In this document: piece after piece, positions 34,147 to 47,266 of the stretch
Layout: every line of letters begins with the position of its first letter
How positions within the stretch are numbered: the first letter of the stretch is position 1
Assembly: GCA_012845835.1 (NCBI GenBank)
Contig: JABAKD010000025.1
Span: 25,899,504-25,963,503, forward strand
Source: Undaria pinnatifida
Taxonomy: Eukaryota > Sar > Phaeophyceae > Laminariales > Alariaceae
Direction of reading: 5' to 3'
DNA length: 64,000 nucleotides
Made by a program: the position numbers and the translations under genes
The notes under the pieces: generated by a model
Told to the model about the DNA's origin: nothing
What the model saw: the letters and a program-made list of their open reading frames with translations, nothing else
Database searches by the model: none

Positions 34147-34516
34147 AACGCGTTCAGTTCGTCCGTGGCGTGAGTGGAGCTAATACAAGAGCTTATTATC
34201 TAGTACAAGTGAGTGACCAACGTGGAACCTGCCTGGTAGACAGACCTGCAAAAGGATGGTCTGTGTTCGTAACAGCTCCTAGTCTTGTTATACCACCCGC
34301 TGAATAATCCTATGGCCTCGTAAGGTGTACGAACAACATCTATCTGAAGTTATTGTAAGCGAAAATAACGAAAAAAAAAAAAAAAACCCGACGATTTTTG
34401 GGTCAAGGAAAACGAGTTTTTCTAGTCGAAAAGTGCTACACGAAGAACTACACACTACTACATCGTAGCACGCTTCTTACACTGCTGTATACCCTGTGGT
34501 GCCGTATAACATGATC

Positions 34517-34730
<214 letters not shown>

Positions 34731-34754
34731 CGATGATAACACGACACACGCTGC

Positions 34755-35129
34755 TGTTAAGGTAATAGTCTAGTGGGGTATTAGTCCGTTTGACCACTTG
34801 CAAAAGGTTACAGTAACCAATAGCTTACCCGAACTAAGCCTTCTAACACTCTTCCCCCCTGAAACGGCGGGATACCAGGTCGATACGGGCGGACCTGTCA
34901 ATAATCCAACACGTTTCATTTCCTGGGTGTACCGGGTAGAGTATTTTTCAAGTCCGACATAGGGATAGTCTGAAAAAGTTTAATATGGTGGATGTGGGAT
35001 TTGAACCCACGACCCAAAAAACCATCGCCTGCCGACGACGCCATTTGTTAATGTATTAGTGGGGTGTTAGTCCGTTTGACCACTTGCATAAGGTTAAGCA
35101 ATAGCTTACCCAAACTAAGCCTTATAACA
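34755..35129 (-). mobile_element. TRIM-like element, minus orientation
   Basis: Terminal repeats 34755-34848 (94 bp, with small insertion) and 35046-35129 (84 bp). Same primer-site-like and purine-tract sequences as 33776-34146. Flanks CTGC and CTAC are a near-match 4-bp duplication. Confidence 0.85.
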
Positions 35130-35264
35130 CTACGATATATATACATAGCGGTGCACCGTCGTTTCACTTGGGGCGAGTTTTCTAATTATATACTATTGTA
35201 GTACGAAGCGTGCTTGGATAGAGGCGCACCACATTTTTTCTGATGGTTTCCTCAACTTGGAAGC

Positions 35265-35353
35265 TTAACCCCTTTAGAGCCCAAAAATCTCTCTCTATAC
35301 GAACTTCAAGTAAATATGTCCCCAAAAAGGGTTTCCGGTAGTGAAGGCGTCAA
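35265..35353. mobile_element. TTAA-ended mini-MITE
   Basis: TTAACCCCTTTAGAGCCC at the left; AAGGGTTTCCGGTAGTGAAGG at the right, where the final TTAA has become TCAA. Confidence 0.7.
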
Positions 35354-35604
35354 GACACGTCCCTCTTAACCCCACAACTGATTTGTGGACAAAACGAAAA
35401 CTGCTGACACCGGATGAAAAAAAAAACGACAAGAAGAAAAAACAACAATTGGCCTGTAGGTAAACAACGATAATCATCTCATCATGCAACAAACCCCTCC
35501 CCCGCCCCCCGCCGCCCGCCCCCCCCCCGGCGTATTTCCGACGATTTTTTGGGAGTTGAGGACCTCCGTCATTCAGAAAACAAAATAGCCAAAAAAAAGG
35601 TATA

Positions 35605-35973
35605 TGTTAAGGAATTAGAGAGGTATTAGTCCGTTTGACCACTTGCAACTGGTTAACCAATAGCTTACCCAAACTAAGCCTTATAACACTCTCCCCCCCT
35701 GAAACGGCGGGATAGCAGGTCGGCCGGATATACGGGCGGACCTTTCAATATCCAAGCCGTTTCATTTCCTGGGTATACCCGGGAGAGTATTTTCAAGTTT
35801 GCCATGGGAAAATCTGAAAAAGTTCATTATGGTGGATGTGGGGATCGAACCCACGACCCAAAAACCCATGGTCTGTCGACGACGCCATTTGTTAAGGTAT
35901 TAGTGGGGTATTAGTCCGTTTGACCCCTTGCAACTGGTTAACCAATAGCTTACCCAAACTAAGCCTTATAACA
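35605..35973 (-). mobile_element. TRIM-like element with TATA target duplication
   Basis: Terminal repeats 35605-35688 and 35890-35973, 84 bp each, about 95% identical. Flanked by TATA on both sides. Interior as in 33776-34146, reverse orientation. Confidence 0.88.
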
Positions 35974-36215
35974 TATACCTCTATTGTAGCACGCGCGTCG
36001 TTTTTCCACATGTAAATATCTTATGCCTCACGCATAAACATAAACTGATTTCGAGCAACAAAACAGTAAAGAGTGCGTCAAGTAGAAACCCGCGCGATGG
36101 AAGAGAAAAAATATCAACATCCGTGCGTGGCCCAGGTAGTACACACATATAAACGGGTCATCCATTTCGCGAAACATGAATTATAACGCGACGACATTCC
36201 GACGATTTTTGTGGG

Positions 36216-36307
36216 TTAACGTCTTTCCAACTGGAAACCCATTTTTTTTTTACAATTTTACTTGAATTTAGTATGGGGGAGAGGTTCGGGGGCTCTAAAG
36301 GGGTTAA
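36216..36307. mobile_element. TTAA-ended mini-MITE
   Basis: TTAACGTCTTTCCAACTGG ... GGCTCTAAAGGGGTTAA, TTAA at both ends. Confidence 0.75.
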
Positions 36308-36309
36308 GG

Positions 36310-37310
36310 TGTCTCGTCATTTCAGAAAACGAAAAACGTTTTTTGGGTGAAAAATGTCACCTCACGCGACAAACATCCCCCCTCGGCCGAGTTTCCAAGC
36401 TTGTTTTCTCGTCAACGACGCGCACTCTTATATACGAGATATTATAGATGTATAATGGTATACCGTTTTTTGGCGGAAATTTTTTCTGAATGAAGCGGAC
36501 CCCTCCAAAATCAATAAAAATGAAATAAACTAATTTCAAGAAAAATAAAATCCGTTTTGTCGGTATACTTCGAGGCCATGAGATGTATTCATCGGGTATG
36601 CATGCATACTCACTCGTAGTACCTTTTTATTTTGCCTGAAATAAAAACAAATCCGTTTTTTTCATGGGAGAGGTACAAGGGTCCTCAGGTGGGAAAAGCC
36701 CCACAAAAAAGAACCGTGCACCTCTTGTTACCGTAGCGTGCACCTCGCACCTCTTGTTACCGTAGCGTGCACCTGAGGGGGGGTACGCGGGCGCTGTTAT
36801 TGCTTTAACAGTCGCTGGCTTAGTCGCTACCAGGTTGTATCACATCTGGTCGAGGGGCGCTGGGCGACGACGGCGCGACGCAAGCACCACGAGCGCTACA
36901 GCGGGGCCTTTGGTTTTTGTTCACACCCCTCAGTGCTCGCCGGCGCCTGCCGGCCGTGACCGGCAGTCAGTGTGTGGGCAACACCGCCGTCGTATTAATA
37001 TCATAGTATCACCCCGAAGCCGGCGAAGCGGTGGTAGTAAGTAGCGCGGCGGCGTGGATCAAGTCGTGGTACGGCCATTCTCCCTTGGAACTTTTCTGCC
37101 TTGGCTGCTCACACGCACACCTTAAAATGTGTGCCGCCGACGGGAAGCGAAGACACCGTACGTTGTACTGGCAGGTAGGAAGTGGAAATGAGAGCTGCCG
37201 AGGAGCTGTCCGCCGAGTCCAGTCCAGGAAACACGTGCTATTTTGCGAGGGAATATAGTAGTCAGGACCAAACATGGCTACTGACTGCAGTGAAAATTGG
37301 GAATATTTTA
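36310..37310. other. Intergenic, unassigned
   Basis: Includes a 2-copy tandem repeat (CACCTCTTGTTACCGTAGCG, about 36715-36775). Open frames in 36835-37275 have no recognised domain. Confidence 0.4.
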
Positions 37311-38115
37311 GGTTTTAGCGCGTATCGTAGAGTCCGATTACTATGGTCCCCCGTAAATGTAAGATAACTCAGATCATCCGACTCCTCCCGCGGAACATGA
37401 TCTATTTATCACAGATCATGTAGACCAGTGGTCTGCGGAAATAAAAAGGTTTTCGCGTATATCGTAGGTTCTGCTTACTATGGTCCCCCGTAAATGTAAG
37501 ATAATTCAGATCATCCGACTCCTCCCCCGGAACATGATCTATTTATCACAGATCATGTAGACCAGTGGTCTGCGGAAATAAAAAGGTTTTCGCGTATATC
37601 GTAGGTTCTGCTTACTATGGTCCCCCGTAAATGTAAGATGATTCAGATCATCCGACTCCTCCCCCGGAACATGATCTATATATCACAGATCATGTAGACC
37701 AGTGGTCTGCGGAAATAAATAGGTTTTCGCGTATCTCGTAGGTTCTGATTACTATGGTCCCCCGTAAATGTAAGATAATTCAAATCATCCGACTCCTCCC
37801 CGGGAACATGATCTTTACATCACAGATCATTTACACTAGAGGTCTGCGGAAATATACAGGTTTTGGCGTATCTCGTAGGTTCCGAATACTATGCCCCCCT
37901 GTAAATGTAAGATGATTCAGATCATCCGACTCCTCCCCCGGAACATGATCTATAGATCACAGATCATGCAGACCAGGGGTCTGGGGGAATACATAGGTTT
38001 CAGTGTATATCGTAGATTCTGATTACTATATGGTCCCGCGTAAATGTAAGATCATTCTTGATCATCCTGCTCCTCCCCCGAAACAAGATCTATAGATCGC
38101 AGATCTACAGACCAA
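37311..38115. repeat. 137-bp satellite, about six units
   Basis: Units start at 37311, 37448, 37585, 37722, 37859 and 37996, exactly 137 bp apart. Each contains CCCCCGTAAATGTAAGAT and, in most units, the inverted repeat ACATGATCT/AGATCATGT with a 9-nt loop, followed by the palindrome AGACCAGTGGTCT. The last two units are more diverged. Confidence 0.93.
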
Positions 38116-38119
38116 TAGG

Positions 38120-41100
38120 GAGCTGCTCTGTCCGATGTGCGGGTACTATGCACATTGGTACAGCAACCAAACCTTGATTAACTACGAACTGCAAGTGAAC
38201 GATGGTATTATACAACGACACATCTTCCCTCCCACCTCATGACCAAAAGTACCGTGCAACACTTTTCCCCCCAAAAGCATGACTACTAAGAATAACCAAA
38301 CTTGACCAAGACAAGTACGTGGTGACACCAAAACCAGAACGATTCCATCTTCCATGCTATTCAAGAGGAGAGCTATTTTGCTCTGCGCAGGGCATACGCT
38401 CCCTCTCACGCCCCCCCCCCGCCCTCCACCCTGTCAAATCCTACAATAGCTCCTGTAACAATATCGTTAATCCAACTCCTCCCAATCAAACCCACCAGGT
38501 ACCTCGTAAACGCCCCATGCCTATCGTACCCGCAGACAGCAATTCCTTCGTACTACCTAGCACTTCCGAATTAACCCTGCTACTGGGACCCAGGCACAGC
38601 GACTCAAAACAGGAGAACAAAAAAAAACCGTTTCATCAACCCAACCGTTCATGTTTAGCATTTGAGCGTGAGCGCGCGCGCGGCAGTGCGAGACATCGAC
38701 GCGCTGCACACGTTTTCAAAACAAAACACAGCTCCTCTCGTTGCTTTTGCGGTTCGGACGCAGCCCCCCCCCCCCTCCCCAACGAGCAAGCAGCACCAAA
38801 TGAATTTCGCACCGTTCCACATTACAGCTCGTCACATTGCGGTTTCAGAGGCACCGCCTACCGCCTGCTACTGCTTGTGCTGTCGCCGTTTTCGGTGCGA
38901 GCGTGCAGCAGCAGTGCGGCGCGCATCATCACCGTGTCGTGCGCGCGACGTACACAGCAGTGCCCCACGCAATGCACTTCGGACACACCACCTGCCGATA
39001 CCTCTTCTTCGTGCGGCAGGAAATAGATGTAATCGTCATGTACGTGTTTCGACACAACGGGGTCCGATCGGGGTTGACTACTGAGACAAGGCGCTAAAGA
39101 TAAAAAGGGGAAACAAGGTTTCAAGGTTAACCGTCGCCGAACATGCACGGCATACCAAAAGTCAAGGATCTGCATGGGTGGCGCTCCAAGAAAAGCTACC
39201 GCAGACAGATCAAGAAAAAAAAAGCATCAAGGAAATAGTGATAATACAGAACTTTGTACGCGTGACGATAAAAAAAACTCTTACGTAAGACGTAGTAACT
39301 TTCTCTTCGCGTGAAGTCTCGCTGTCTGCTTTTCCTTGCATCGAAAGTCACATCACCCTTCCCCCACGCTGCTTCGCTGCTGCGGCTGCTGCGCCAGCTG
39401 CTGCTGTTACGGCGGCCGCGGCGGCACAAAAAAAATCAACAACACAAAGAAAAAAAGAATAATAACTCACGAAACAACGTACCCTGGTGCAGTATCATAT
39501 ACTCACGTGCATCATGCCCCCACCGAGTTTTGTTTCGTCGTTTTTTCCTTTCGCCTAGACGATATTGTTACTGGCCCACTACTTCTACTTTTGACGGTTA
39601 TCGCTGCTGCCGGGTATGGTTACTACAGTAGTCTTCATCCCCCCCCATTACCCGCGACAAAACCGCACCCATATCTATAGGGAACACACCGCTCGGACGC
39701 AGTAACGTGAAACCACATTTTGCCGAAAAACAACGGCTTACGTTGCACCTCGAAATCTTTGCCTCTCCGCTCGCGCCCGACATCGCGCGGGTAAATTACG
39801 GGTACAGCGGCGGCCACACGATCCGTGGCATGCAGCACACCGTCTAAAACATATACCGGTACGCGCTGCTACCTACCCCGTGCAGTTTTTTTGTTCGCCA
39901 TGTTTTCTCGAGAGAGCGTACCATATAGTCCTCGAAATCAGCCACCAGAATACAAGGCGACTGCAGGCCGCCGATAGCTGCCTGCGCGCGCGACAATCTT
40001 TAGCGATGCTTTTGGCCCTCGAAACCAGCCACCAAACATAGCCGAAAGCACCCCATCTCCATAGGCAGGAAAAGTAAGCACAAAATGCCGAAGTTCGCCT
40101 CAACAAGCGATTCTTACCCTTCATGCGACTCTGGCGCGCGCGATGTCCGCATGGTTGGTGAAACCCAACGTGCTCCGTCCCGGCCACCGTAAGCATGTGA
40201 GGGTCTTCATGGATACGACTACGGCCATTCATGGGGTGAGTACACCGCCCCAACGCCCCCTCGCCGCGCGCGCATCTTAAGACTTGGACCGACTTTGTCC
40301 AGCGCCATCACAATTGTTGAGACGTCGCGTAAACAACCTCAACTCTTCTGCAAACCCATCATTATCCTCGTCCAAATTATTATCGCTAATGCTGCTCTCA
40401 TTTTCATCGTCAAAACATGTATCTCAATAGGTTACATGACAGACCCGGGCCTCAATAGCTTACAGGGCACACTGTAACCAGGGTAGGCTACACGAGCACA
40501 GAAGCAGAGCGCTTGGACAACTTTTTGACGAGCGCGACTGCTGTGTGCCGCCACAATTAAGCCCCGAAAAAAAAAAACACTCGTCCAACCTCTTCTACTA
40601 ATCCATCATCATCACCATCCTCATCATCCTCATCATCGTGCCTGCTTTTCTAGTCCTAGTCTCGAGACGCGACTTGTGGCGTTGTCCATCATCATCATTA
40701 TCCTAATCATAATAATCAATCGTATCGTACCCCAGTTTCACCATCCTGCCTGCACACCAAGACCAAATTTATTTCGCGCGAAAAACCATGGACGTCATCG
40801 TAATCCACGGCCATATATTTTTTTTAAGTTGACGTTACGACCCTGAATAGTCCGTCGTCCGCCGACCAGGAACTTTCCACCACCAATAAGAAATTTCCTG
40901 TAAAAAAATAGACCAAGGGGAAGACTGCGCGCACGCAAAAACCGTTGCCTCTGAAGCACGGGGCGAAACAGAAACAACATCGACGCACACGCAGAGATGC
41001 CACAACTATATCGATCGATGACACAACTTCACGCACGGACCCACTGCACTGGAGGAGGATACAACCGCCTAGAACCCGGTAGAGCGTTTACTCTCGCGAG

Positions 41101-42980
41101 AAACCAAAACAAGAAAAAAAAAATGCCCGCACGAAGGAGAACGCCGGCATCAGCGGTGCACTTCGCGGGCATGGATGGCACCGCGGCGTTACAGGCACAA
41201 TCGACGCAGAACTGGCACATCTTTGTCGACGACCCAAACAACTTACGGCAGAGATGGTTAAGTTCATGACGGACGAAACCTTCCACGGTCTTGTCTCATC
41301 TCGTCTTGCCCGGGGACGAGAAACTCGAAAAAAAAACTCGGAAAAAAATGGACGTGTACCACGGACCCGACCGCCATAGAAACGCAAAAGTGGTGGCCGG
41401 GAATGTACGGCAGGGTGCCCCATCGGCGGGAAGGCCCAAAACACCCCAAAAAACAAAAATCCCAAAAAAGACGGCCGTCCTCGCCCAGTGACACCGATCG
41501 AGCTTGCCAAACCAACATAAAACCAAAACCGCAAAATCGTCCTCGTGGCCGCCCCCGTCTGTCTCTGGCGCATACACACCTGCTCGTTCCAACTAAACAC
41601 GCCTTATAACCAACCCTTCGACGAGACACACGGGAACAGATGACGATCTAGATAATCTAACAAGGTAGATCCCATAGTTGCCGTTTTGAGATGCTGCGAA
41701 AGGATCTGAATATAACATAGAGGCACAGATCCAAACCAGGAAACATGCGCTAGACCGTGCAAATCGTACGGCTTCCACCGGGTAACATAAGCAAGGTAGA
41801 TCATACAGATCTTCAGTGAAAAATCTAGTTCATCAAGTGGGCATGATCGTTCCTCTGTCCTGCGTGTGACTACTTGCAAACTCTGCCGGTCGTGTTGAGC
41901 CATTGGCAGTTAGTTGGAAAATAAACGGAGCGCAAGCGGGGCGTCGTGTTGCGGGATTTTTGCCTGCCCATAAACTTCAACCGCCTATCTAGTATACCTC
42001 GTCCTCAGAGCAAAAAAAAAGGCCAAAAGACAGGAAAAAAAAACAAAAAAAAAAAACAGCCGGAAACACACCCACCCACCCGCCACCTGATGCATCCCAC
42101 TTGTACAATCGCAAAACAAAAATAAAAACGAAAATCCGAGCAGTTGAGTACCGTCGCCGCCACGATAAAGAACAGGTAAAAACAAGCGAGAACCCTCCAA
42201 CACGTCAACGAAGACAACGCCATAATTTCGCAAAAAAAGAAAATCACCACGAGAACTTCCATCCTTGTTGCATCTGCATCGCCCCCTCCTCTGCTGTTAG
42301 CTTAGCCCACTACGGCTGCTACTGCGGCTGCCCAACATTTTTCGGCTCTCATGAGGGACAACTTCAGTTTCCCCACCGCCACCACACCACCGCCGCCAAT
42401 GGCCAGACAATGCGCGAGGCATTTTAATCCAAGAGCGGCGACGTGGCATCTTCACTATACAGTAGTATACTGGATACAGGAGGGGTCCCCCCGGTAATGT
42501 GGTGGTGTGCGAGAGCAATATGACCGCCTTATAGGGGCAAGCCGCACTAATCATTCCATGTTACGAGTGCAATTCCCCAGTCGCGCCAAGCGATTTTGAC
42601 CGCCTTACATCGGGATACCGCCTAACTCAGACCGCCTTATTGGGAGACCCCCACTGTAGCGGCGGACCAGATCATGCAAAACAGTAGACCCGGCCAAAAG
42701 CAACCACGGGTAGGCCTCACGCCATCACCACCAATCTTCAGTCAGCGTACGAGGCATTCTCATCAAGGGGCTGTAACGTGCAACCTTCGACTAACGGCAA
42801 ACAAGACTATGCCACAATAGACCCGGTCGCTGTAGGCGCCGACTCTCTTGTCCAACAAATAAAAAACAAAACATAAAACAAACACACCAACACACTATCC
42901 ACACTACCCTTTGCGGCAAAGAGCTACAAGCTACAGAGTAGTACATAGTACACAGGATGAGCCGGCGCTATTTACGGTTG
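38120..42980. other. Intergenic, largely unassigned
   Basis: Includes a copy of the GCTGTCTCTGG-family repeat (40080-40245), CAT/ATC-rich tracts (40600-40700) and AAGGCGG-type motifs (42525-42660). The missing 3' exon(s) of gene B should lie here or be lost; none was identified with confidence. Confidence 0.4.
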
Positions 42981-42984
42981 CGTC

Positions 42985-43980
42985 GCCGCCTCCCCCGGTA
43001 AAGCACGCCTTCCAAGACGTCGCAACCCGGCAAACAAGCGCCGAATTGCAAGAAAAAAAAACGTGTTTTACTGCGTGCCAGTTTGATCGCAAATACAGTG
43101 CTGTTTCGCAGGAATGCTGGTTGACAGTCTTTCCGTAGCAGCACCGTATTCACTCATGAGACTGGCGTACATTTTGGCATAACGCATCGGCCTGGTCCTC
43201 GGTAAAGCACGCCATCGAACACATCGAAACCGCGTGACCAGCGCCGAAGTGCAAGCAAAACGTATGCTCCTAGTACATACCGGTATCAATTTTGGCACAC
43301 GCGGCGTTAAAGCACGCCATCGAATAAATCGAAACCCGGTAAAAAGCGCATGAGTGCATGCAAAACGCAGGTACGTTTACTATGCTTATTCGAACACGCG
43401 GCGGCCTTGGCCTCGGCAAAGCGCCCCCTCCAAGACAGCGCAACCCGGTGGCCAGCGCCGAAGTAAAAGCAAAACGCATGTTACTTCGCACCAGTACGCA
43501 TATTCGCACACGTGGCGGTCTCGGTAAAGCACGCCACCGGATATATGGAAACCCAGTAGCAAGCGCCGAAGTGCAAGCAAAATGCACACTTGACGATGTA
43601 CGTGACCATATACAAACTTTGGCACCGCCGAAGGCCATGCAAAACGCATGTTACTACGCATGCATGTTGGTACACACGGTGGCTTGAACCCCGGCAAAGC
43701 ACGCTATGCAAGATATACGGAACCCTATGACAAAGCGCAGAAGCGAAAGCAAAACGAACGTTTCTACCCACGCATATTGGCACAAGCGGCAGAGCACCTC
43801 CCTCGGTGAAGCACGCCCTCCAAGACATCGAAACTCCGTAACAAGCGCCCACGTACAAGCAAAAACGCATGATACTACGTACCAGGTATGTGGCGGAAAA
43901 TCACGCCTCGAAGGCATCGAAACCCGGTGACAAACGCCGAAAGTGCAAGCAAAAACGCATGCTAATATTTACGTGTGCTT
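42985..43980. repeat. Diverged ~115-bp minisatellite, about eight units
   Basis: The unit contains GTAAAGCACGCCATCGAA, ATCGAAACCCGGT, CAGCGCCGAAGTGCAAGC and AAAACGCATG. Units begin near 43000, 43202, 43308, 43412, 43526, 43693, 43810 and 43900. Long minus-strand open frames repeat RFAFTSAL-TG-RCLG--ALPR, a consequence of the repeat. Confidence 0.85.
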
Positions 43981-44227
43981 TTCGGAACACACGGCGGCGT
44001 TAGGCGATGGCCGGGGCTCGAGAAAAAAAGGCCGTCCGTGTCGCCGACAGAACCAAAATTCCAGTGTCGAGCTAACAAAACACGATCGTAAAAAATCAAG
44101 AATGGAATAGAACAACCAACACACCCGCATAAAAAATCAAGAACGACAAAAGAAAACAAAAAAAAAACGGACGAACCGAAACTACTAAAACAACGCCATG
44201 TACGAGATTTCCGCGTGCACGACGGCA

Positions 44228-44385
44228 CACGCAACAGCAGCAGCCGCCGCAACAACAGCAGCAGCCGCCGCAACAACAACGGCAGCAGCCGCCGCAACAA
44301 CAACGGCAGCAGCCGCCGCAACAACAACGGCAGCAGCCGCCGCAACAACAACAGCAGCAGCCGCCGCAACAACAGCAGCCGCTGC
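44228..44385. repeat. 24-bp minisatellite (CAACAACRRCAGCAGCCGCCG-type)
   Basis: About six to seven units of alternating CAA and GCAGCC/GCCGCC blocks. All frames are open over it, giving Ala/Thr or Cys/Gly runs; not regarded as a gene. Confidence 0.9.
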
Positions 44386-44763
44386 TAGGTCGTATGCGAC
44401 GCCGACCACATGATTGAAGCAAGGGGGGGGACACAAGATATCAAAGGGAGTTGGGAAAACGAAACCAGTGGGAACTGGGGAAGGGGGGATAGGGGATGCA
44501 GGGCGGTGTTCTTTTTACGGCCCCCTATTCTCTAACAAACAGGCTCCACGCCGGAGTTGGCTACGAAGCAAGAATTTTCGACGAACGGGGTGGCCTTCGC
44601 TGGAGCCCCGGTGTTCTGCGAGAGGCGTGTTTCGTTTGTCCGGACAAACCTGAAAAAAAGCGGGAAACCGCAACAGAAACACCGAAGCAGAACACAACAG
44701 CAGGGGGGGGGGGGGTACTCAATTTGTGAAAGACAAGGAGGAAACAAAAAACGCCTCGGTCGG

Positions 44764-44853
44764 TTAACCTCTTCAGAGCCCGAAAACCCCTCCCCACACT
44801 AAATCCAAGTAATTTTGTCCCCGAAAACGGGTTTCAAGTTATAAAGGCGTTAA
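44764..44853. mobile_element. TTAA-ended mini-MITE, reference copy (90 bp)
   Basis: Runs TTAA to TTAA: left TTAACCTCTTCAGAGCCC, middle AAATCCAAGTAATTTTGTCC, right TATAAAGGCGTTAA. The family ends (TTAACSCCTTTA) are inverted repeats; TTAA plus C-rich ends recall piggyBac-type insertion. Confidence 0.78.
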
Positions 44854-45139
44854 TATCCTTCGGGATTTAAGAGTGGAAAAACGTTGAAACAAGGTGACGA
44901 TCGATTTCAGCACCATTCACACCGAGCAGCAAGGTTCGTGTCCAATCTGCAGCCAGGAGAGTGTGCGTGGGAGGCACATATTTGTTGCTTGGCTTAGCCC
45001 TTCGTCGTTTAACAAATTGATCACGCCTCTTCTTCGAGACGGAGCACCCACCGCCCCTGCTCGTAACAGGGACACCTCCAGCATTTGGGCGTTCAGTTCA
45101 ATTCTTCCATGTATAGTAGGAGGGGCGGGGAGGGGGGAG

Positions 45140-45310
45140 GTACCCATTTCATGCGTAGCCTTAGTCAACCATATGGTATAGACCCTCGCATCCCCACAAT
45201 GCCGGGCGGAGCACGACGCGGTCTTCCACCGATCACACAGACATCGCATGCGCCACGCACCAAGCGCTCGGCGAGTCGCATCAAGGGTGAGGGCCGCATC
45301 CTACTAAAGC
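45140..45310 (-). repeat. GCTGTCTCTGG-family repeat, partial copy
   Basis: Shares TTTCATGCGTAGCC, AGACCCTCGCATCCC and GAGTCGCATCAAG with 57850-58262. Confidence 0.6.
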
Positions 45311-45401
45311 GAGGGTCTCCCAATAAGGCGGCATCCCCATATAAGGCGGTATCCCGATACAAGGCGGTCATGTTGCTCTCATTTGTGCTTTCGTCCGTGT
45401 C

Positions 45402-45489
45402 TTGACCCCTTTGCAACTGGAAACCCGTTTGGGGACAAAATTACTTGGATTTAGTATAGGGAGGGATTCGGGGGTTCCAAAGGGGTTAA
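45402..45489. mobile_element. TTAA-ended mini-MITE
   Basis: TTGACCCCTTTGCAACTGG ... GGTTCCAAAGGGGTTAA; left TTAA mutated to TTGA. Confidence 0.75.
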
Positions 45490-45687
45490 TACTCGGGACA
45501 AGAAAAACAAAAAAAACGGAAACGAAAAACAAAAAAACAAGAAGTGATTAAAAAAAAAAACAAGCAGACCAAAAACGAAACAAAACAAACGAACAAAACA
45601 TATTGAAAGAAGAAAAGCAACAAACACATTACAACACATGAAAGCAAAGCACGCAAAAAAAAACAATTACAACAAAATAAAACTCAC

Positions 45688-45789
45688 GAGAAGGTACCGC
45701 TCCCGGCGAACTCGTTGTTGATGAACACCGACTCGTTTGAGTCCTCCACGTCCACCGTGTACTTGGTTGACGAGACGATGATGTTCGTG
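45688..45789 (-). CDS. MC5E: Epimerase gene B exon 12, beyond an 8.5-kb intron
   Basis: 102 nt, acceptor CTCGGCAG, donor GTGAGT, phase 2-2. Joined to exon 11 it reads NTFDTNIIVSSTKYTVDV then EDSNESVFINNEFAGSGTFS, matching the late rungs expected of the family. Phase agreement with exon 11 across 8539 bp supports the link. A further exon is required (phase 2 left open). Confidence 0.8.
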
Positions 45790-47234
45790 CTGCCGAGAGG
45801 AAACACAAGTGAAAACATGAAATTGTAAACAAAAGCGACACATAAAATATACATGAAGAAGAATGACGATACGAAGTTTGTGCCGACGAGAGGAGAAACA
45901 AATAAAAAGAGTAAAAAAACAGTAAAAAAACAGAAAATATAACGACCTTATTTATAAGCAGAAGACGAAGCAAAAGACGAGCACAGCAATATCGTGTGTG
46001 GAACGGAAATGTGCACTGCTGCACACTGTACGTACCTTAAAGATTAAACGAAAACGTTTTTTGAGACAAGAGCAATAGAGTAACAGTTAGGTGCGTTATT
46101 AATAGTTGAGGTAGATGCCGGCATGTACCATGGAATATTAATAATATCATCATAGCAAAAGCATGTAATCAAAACATTGGGAATAAAGCAAACATGTAAT
46201 CAAAATAACAGTCTGGTAGCAAAACATGCAATCAAGGTTCGACACGACTGGTTCGACACGACTGCAACAACTTCGCTTTTTGGCTTTCGTAGCGTTCAGT
46301 GTAGAAATAACCTGAAGTTTCAAATACTGGTAACACGAGGGCAGCGCAATATTCCATATTAACACACTGATCATAGCGCGAAACAAAAACAATGGCGGGT
46401 GGCGAAAACAACAATAGCTGGGGGTGGGTTCGCCCGCATGTCTTGTGTTGACAAAGCTGACAAAACGACAACAACACATAACAGCGAGACGAAACCAAAG
46501 CTACAGCCACGGAACAACCAAAAACCAAAAAGCGCCAACGCTAAACTTCCTGCGAGAGCTAGCGTTGGGCTGCGAAAGCAACTGAGTTAAATCGACACAC
46601 GACGCGTATGAAAATACGTGGAAGTGTGGCGAGCTAAATCTTTATTTTTCCCCATCCGCCGGAGGATGAAGAAAAAAAAAAAAAAAAACTAATTAATTGC
46701 CAACGAAACGTCGGGTTCCACTCGCTAAACTCGGAAATCCGCAAACAAATCCGCGCACATCTAATTCCATTCCAACAACCTTGCTTTGCGACACAAAAAA
46801 AGTCGAAGCCGCAGAGAGCCGTGGGCGCCAAAAGCAAAACATGGTCGACACGAAAACAAACAAAACTTCACACGAGTAGACAAATGCTTCTTGAGGACCC
46901 CCCATAACCTCCTAGGGTCGGGTCGGCTTAACTCCCTATGCTAAATCCAAGTAATTTTGTCCCCAAAAATGGGTTTCCAGTTGTAAAGGGGTTCCCTTTA
47001 GTCTAGAGCCCCCGAACCCCTCCCTATACTAAATCCAAGTAATTTTGTCCCCAAAAACGGGTTTCCAGTGGCAAAGGGGTTAAGGATTGCCACGAATTGT
47101 TCGTGGTAGAAATCACCTCCGATGATGGAATCAACCCACGGCCGTAGACCCAACCCAACCTCTAACTCCAACCCCAACCCTGACCCAACGCCGGACCTAG
47201 AACCGGCCAGAAACGGGCGAGAAACAAATGCGGC

Positions 47235-47266
<32 letters not shown>

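Noticed and set aside
37311-38115. CRISPR-like regular repeats
   Set aside because: Units are adjacent 137-bp copies without unique spacers, in a eukaryotic intergenic region; a satellite instead.
39742-39843. Possible exon 13 of gene B (acceptor TTTTAG, donor GTAAGC, 102 nt)
   Set aside because: In the phase required by exon 12 it gives an Arg/Cys-rich sequence unlike a beta-helix; the more protein-like frame does not match the phase.
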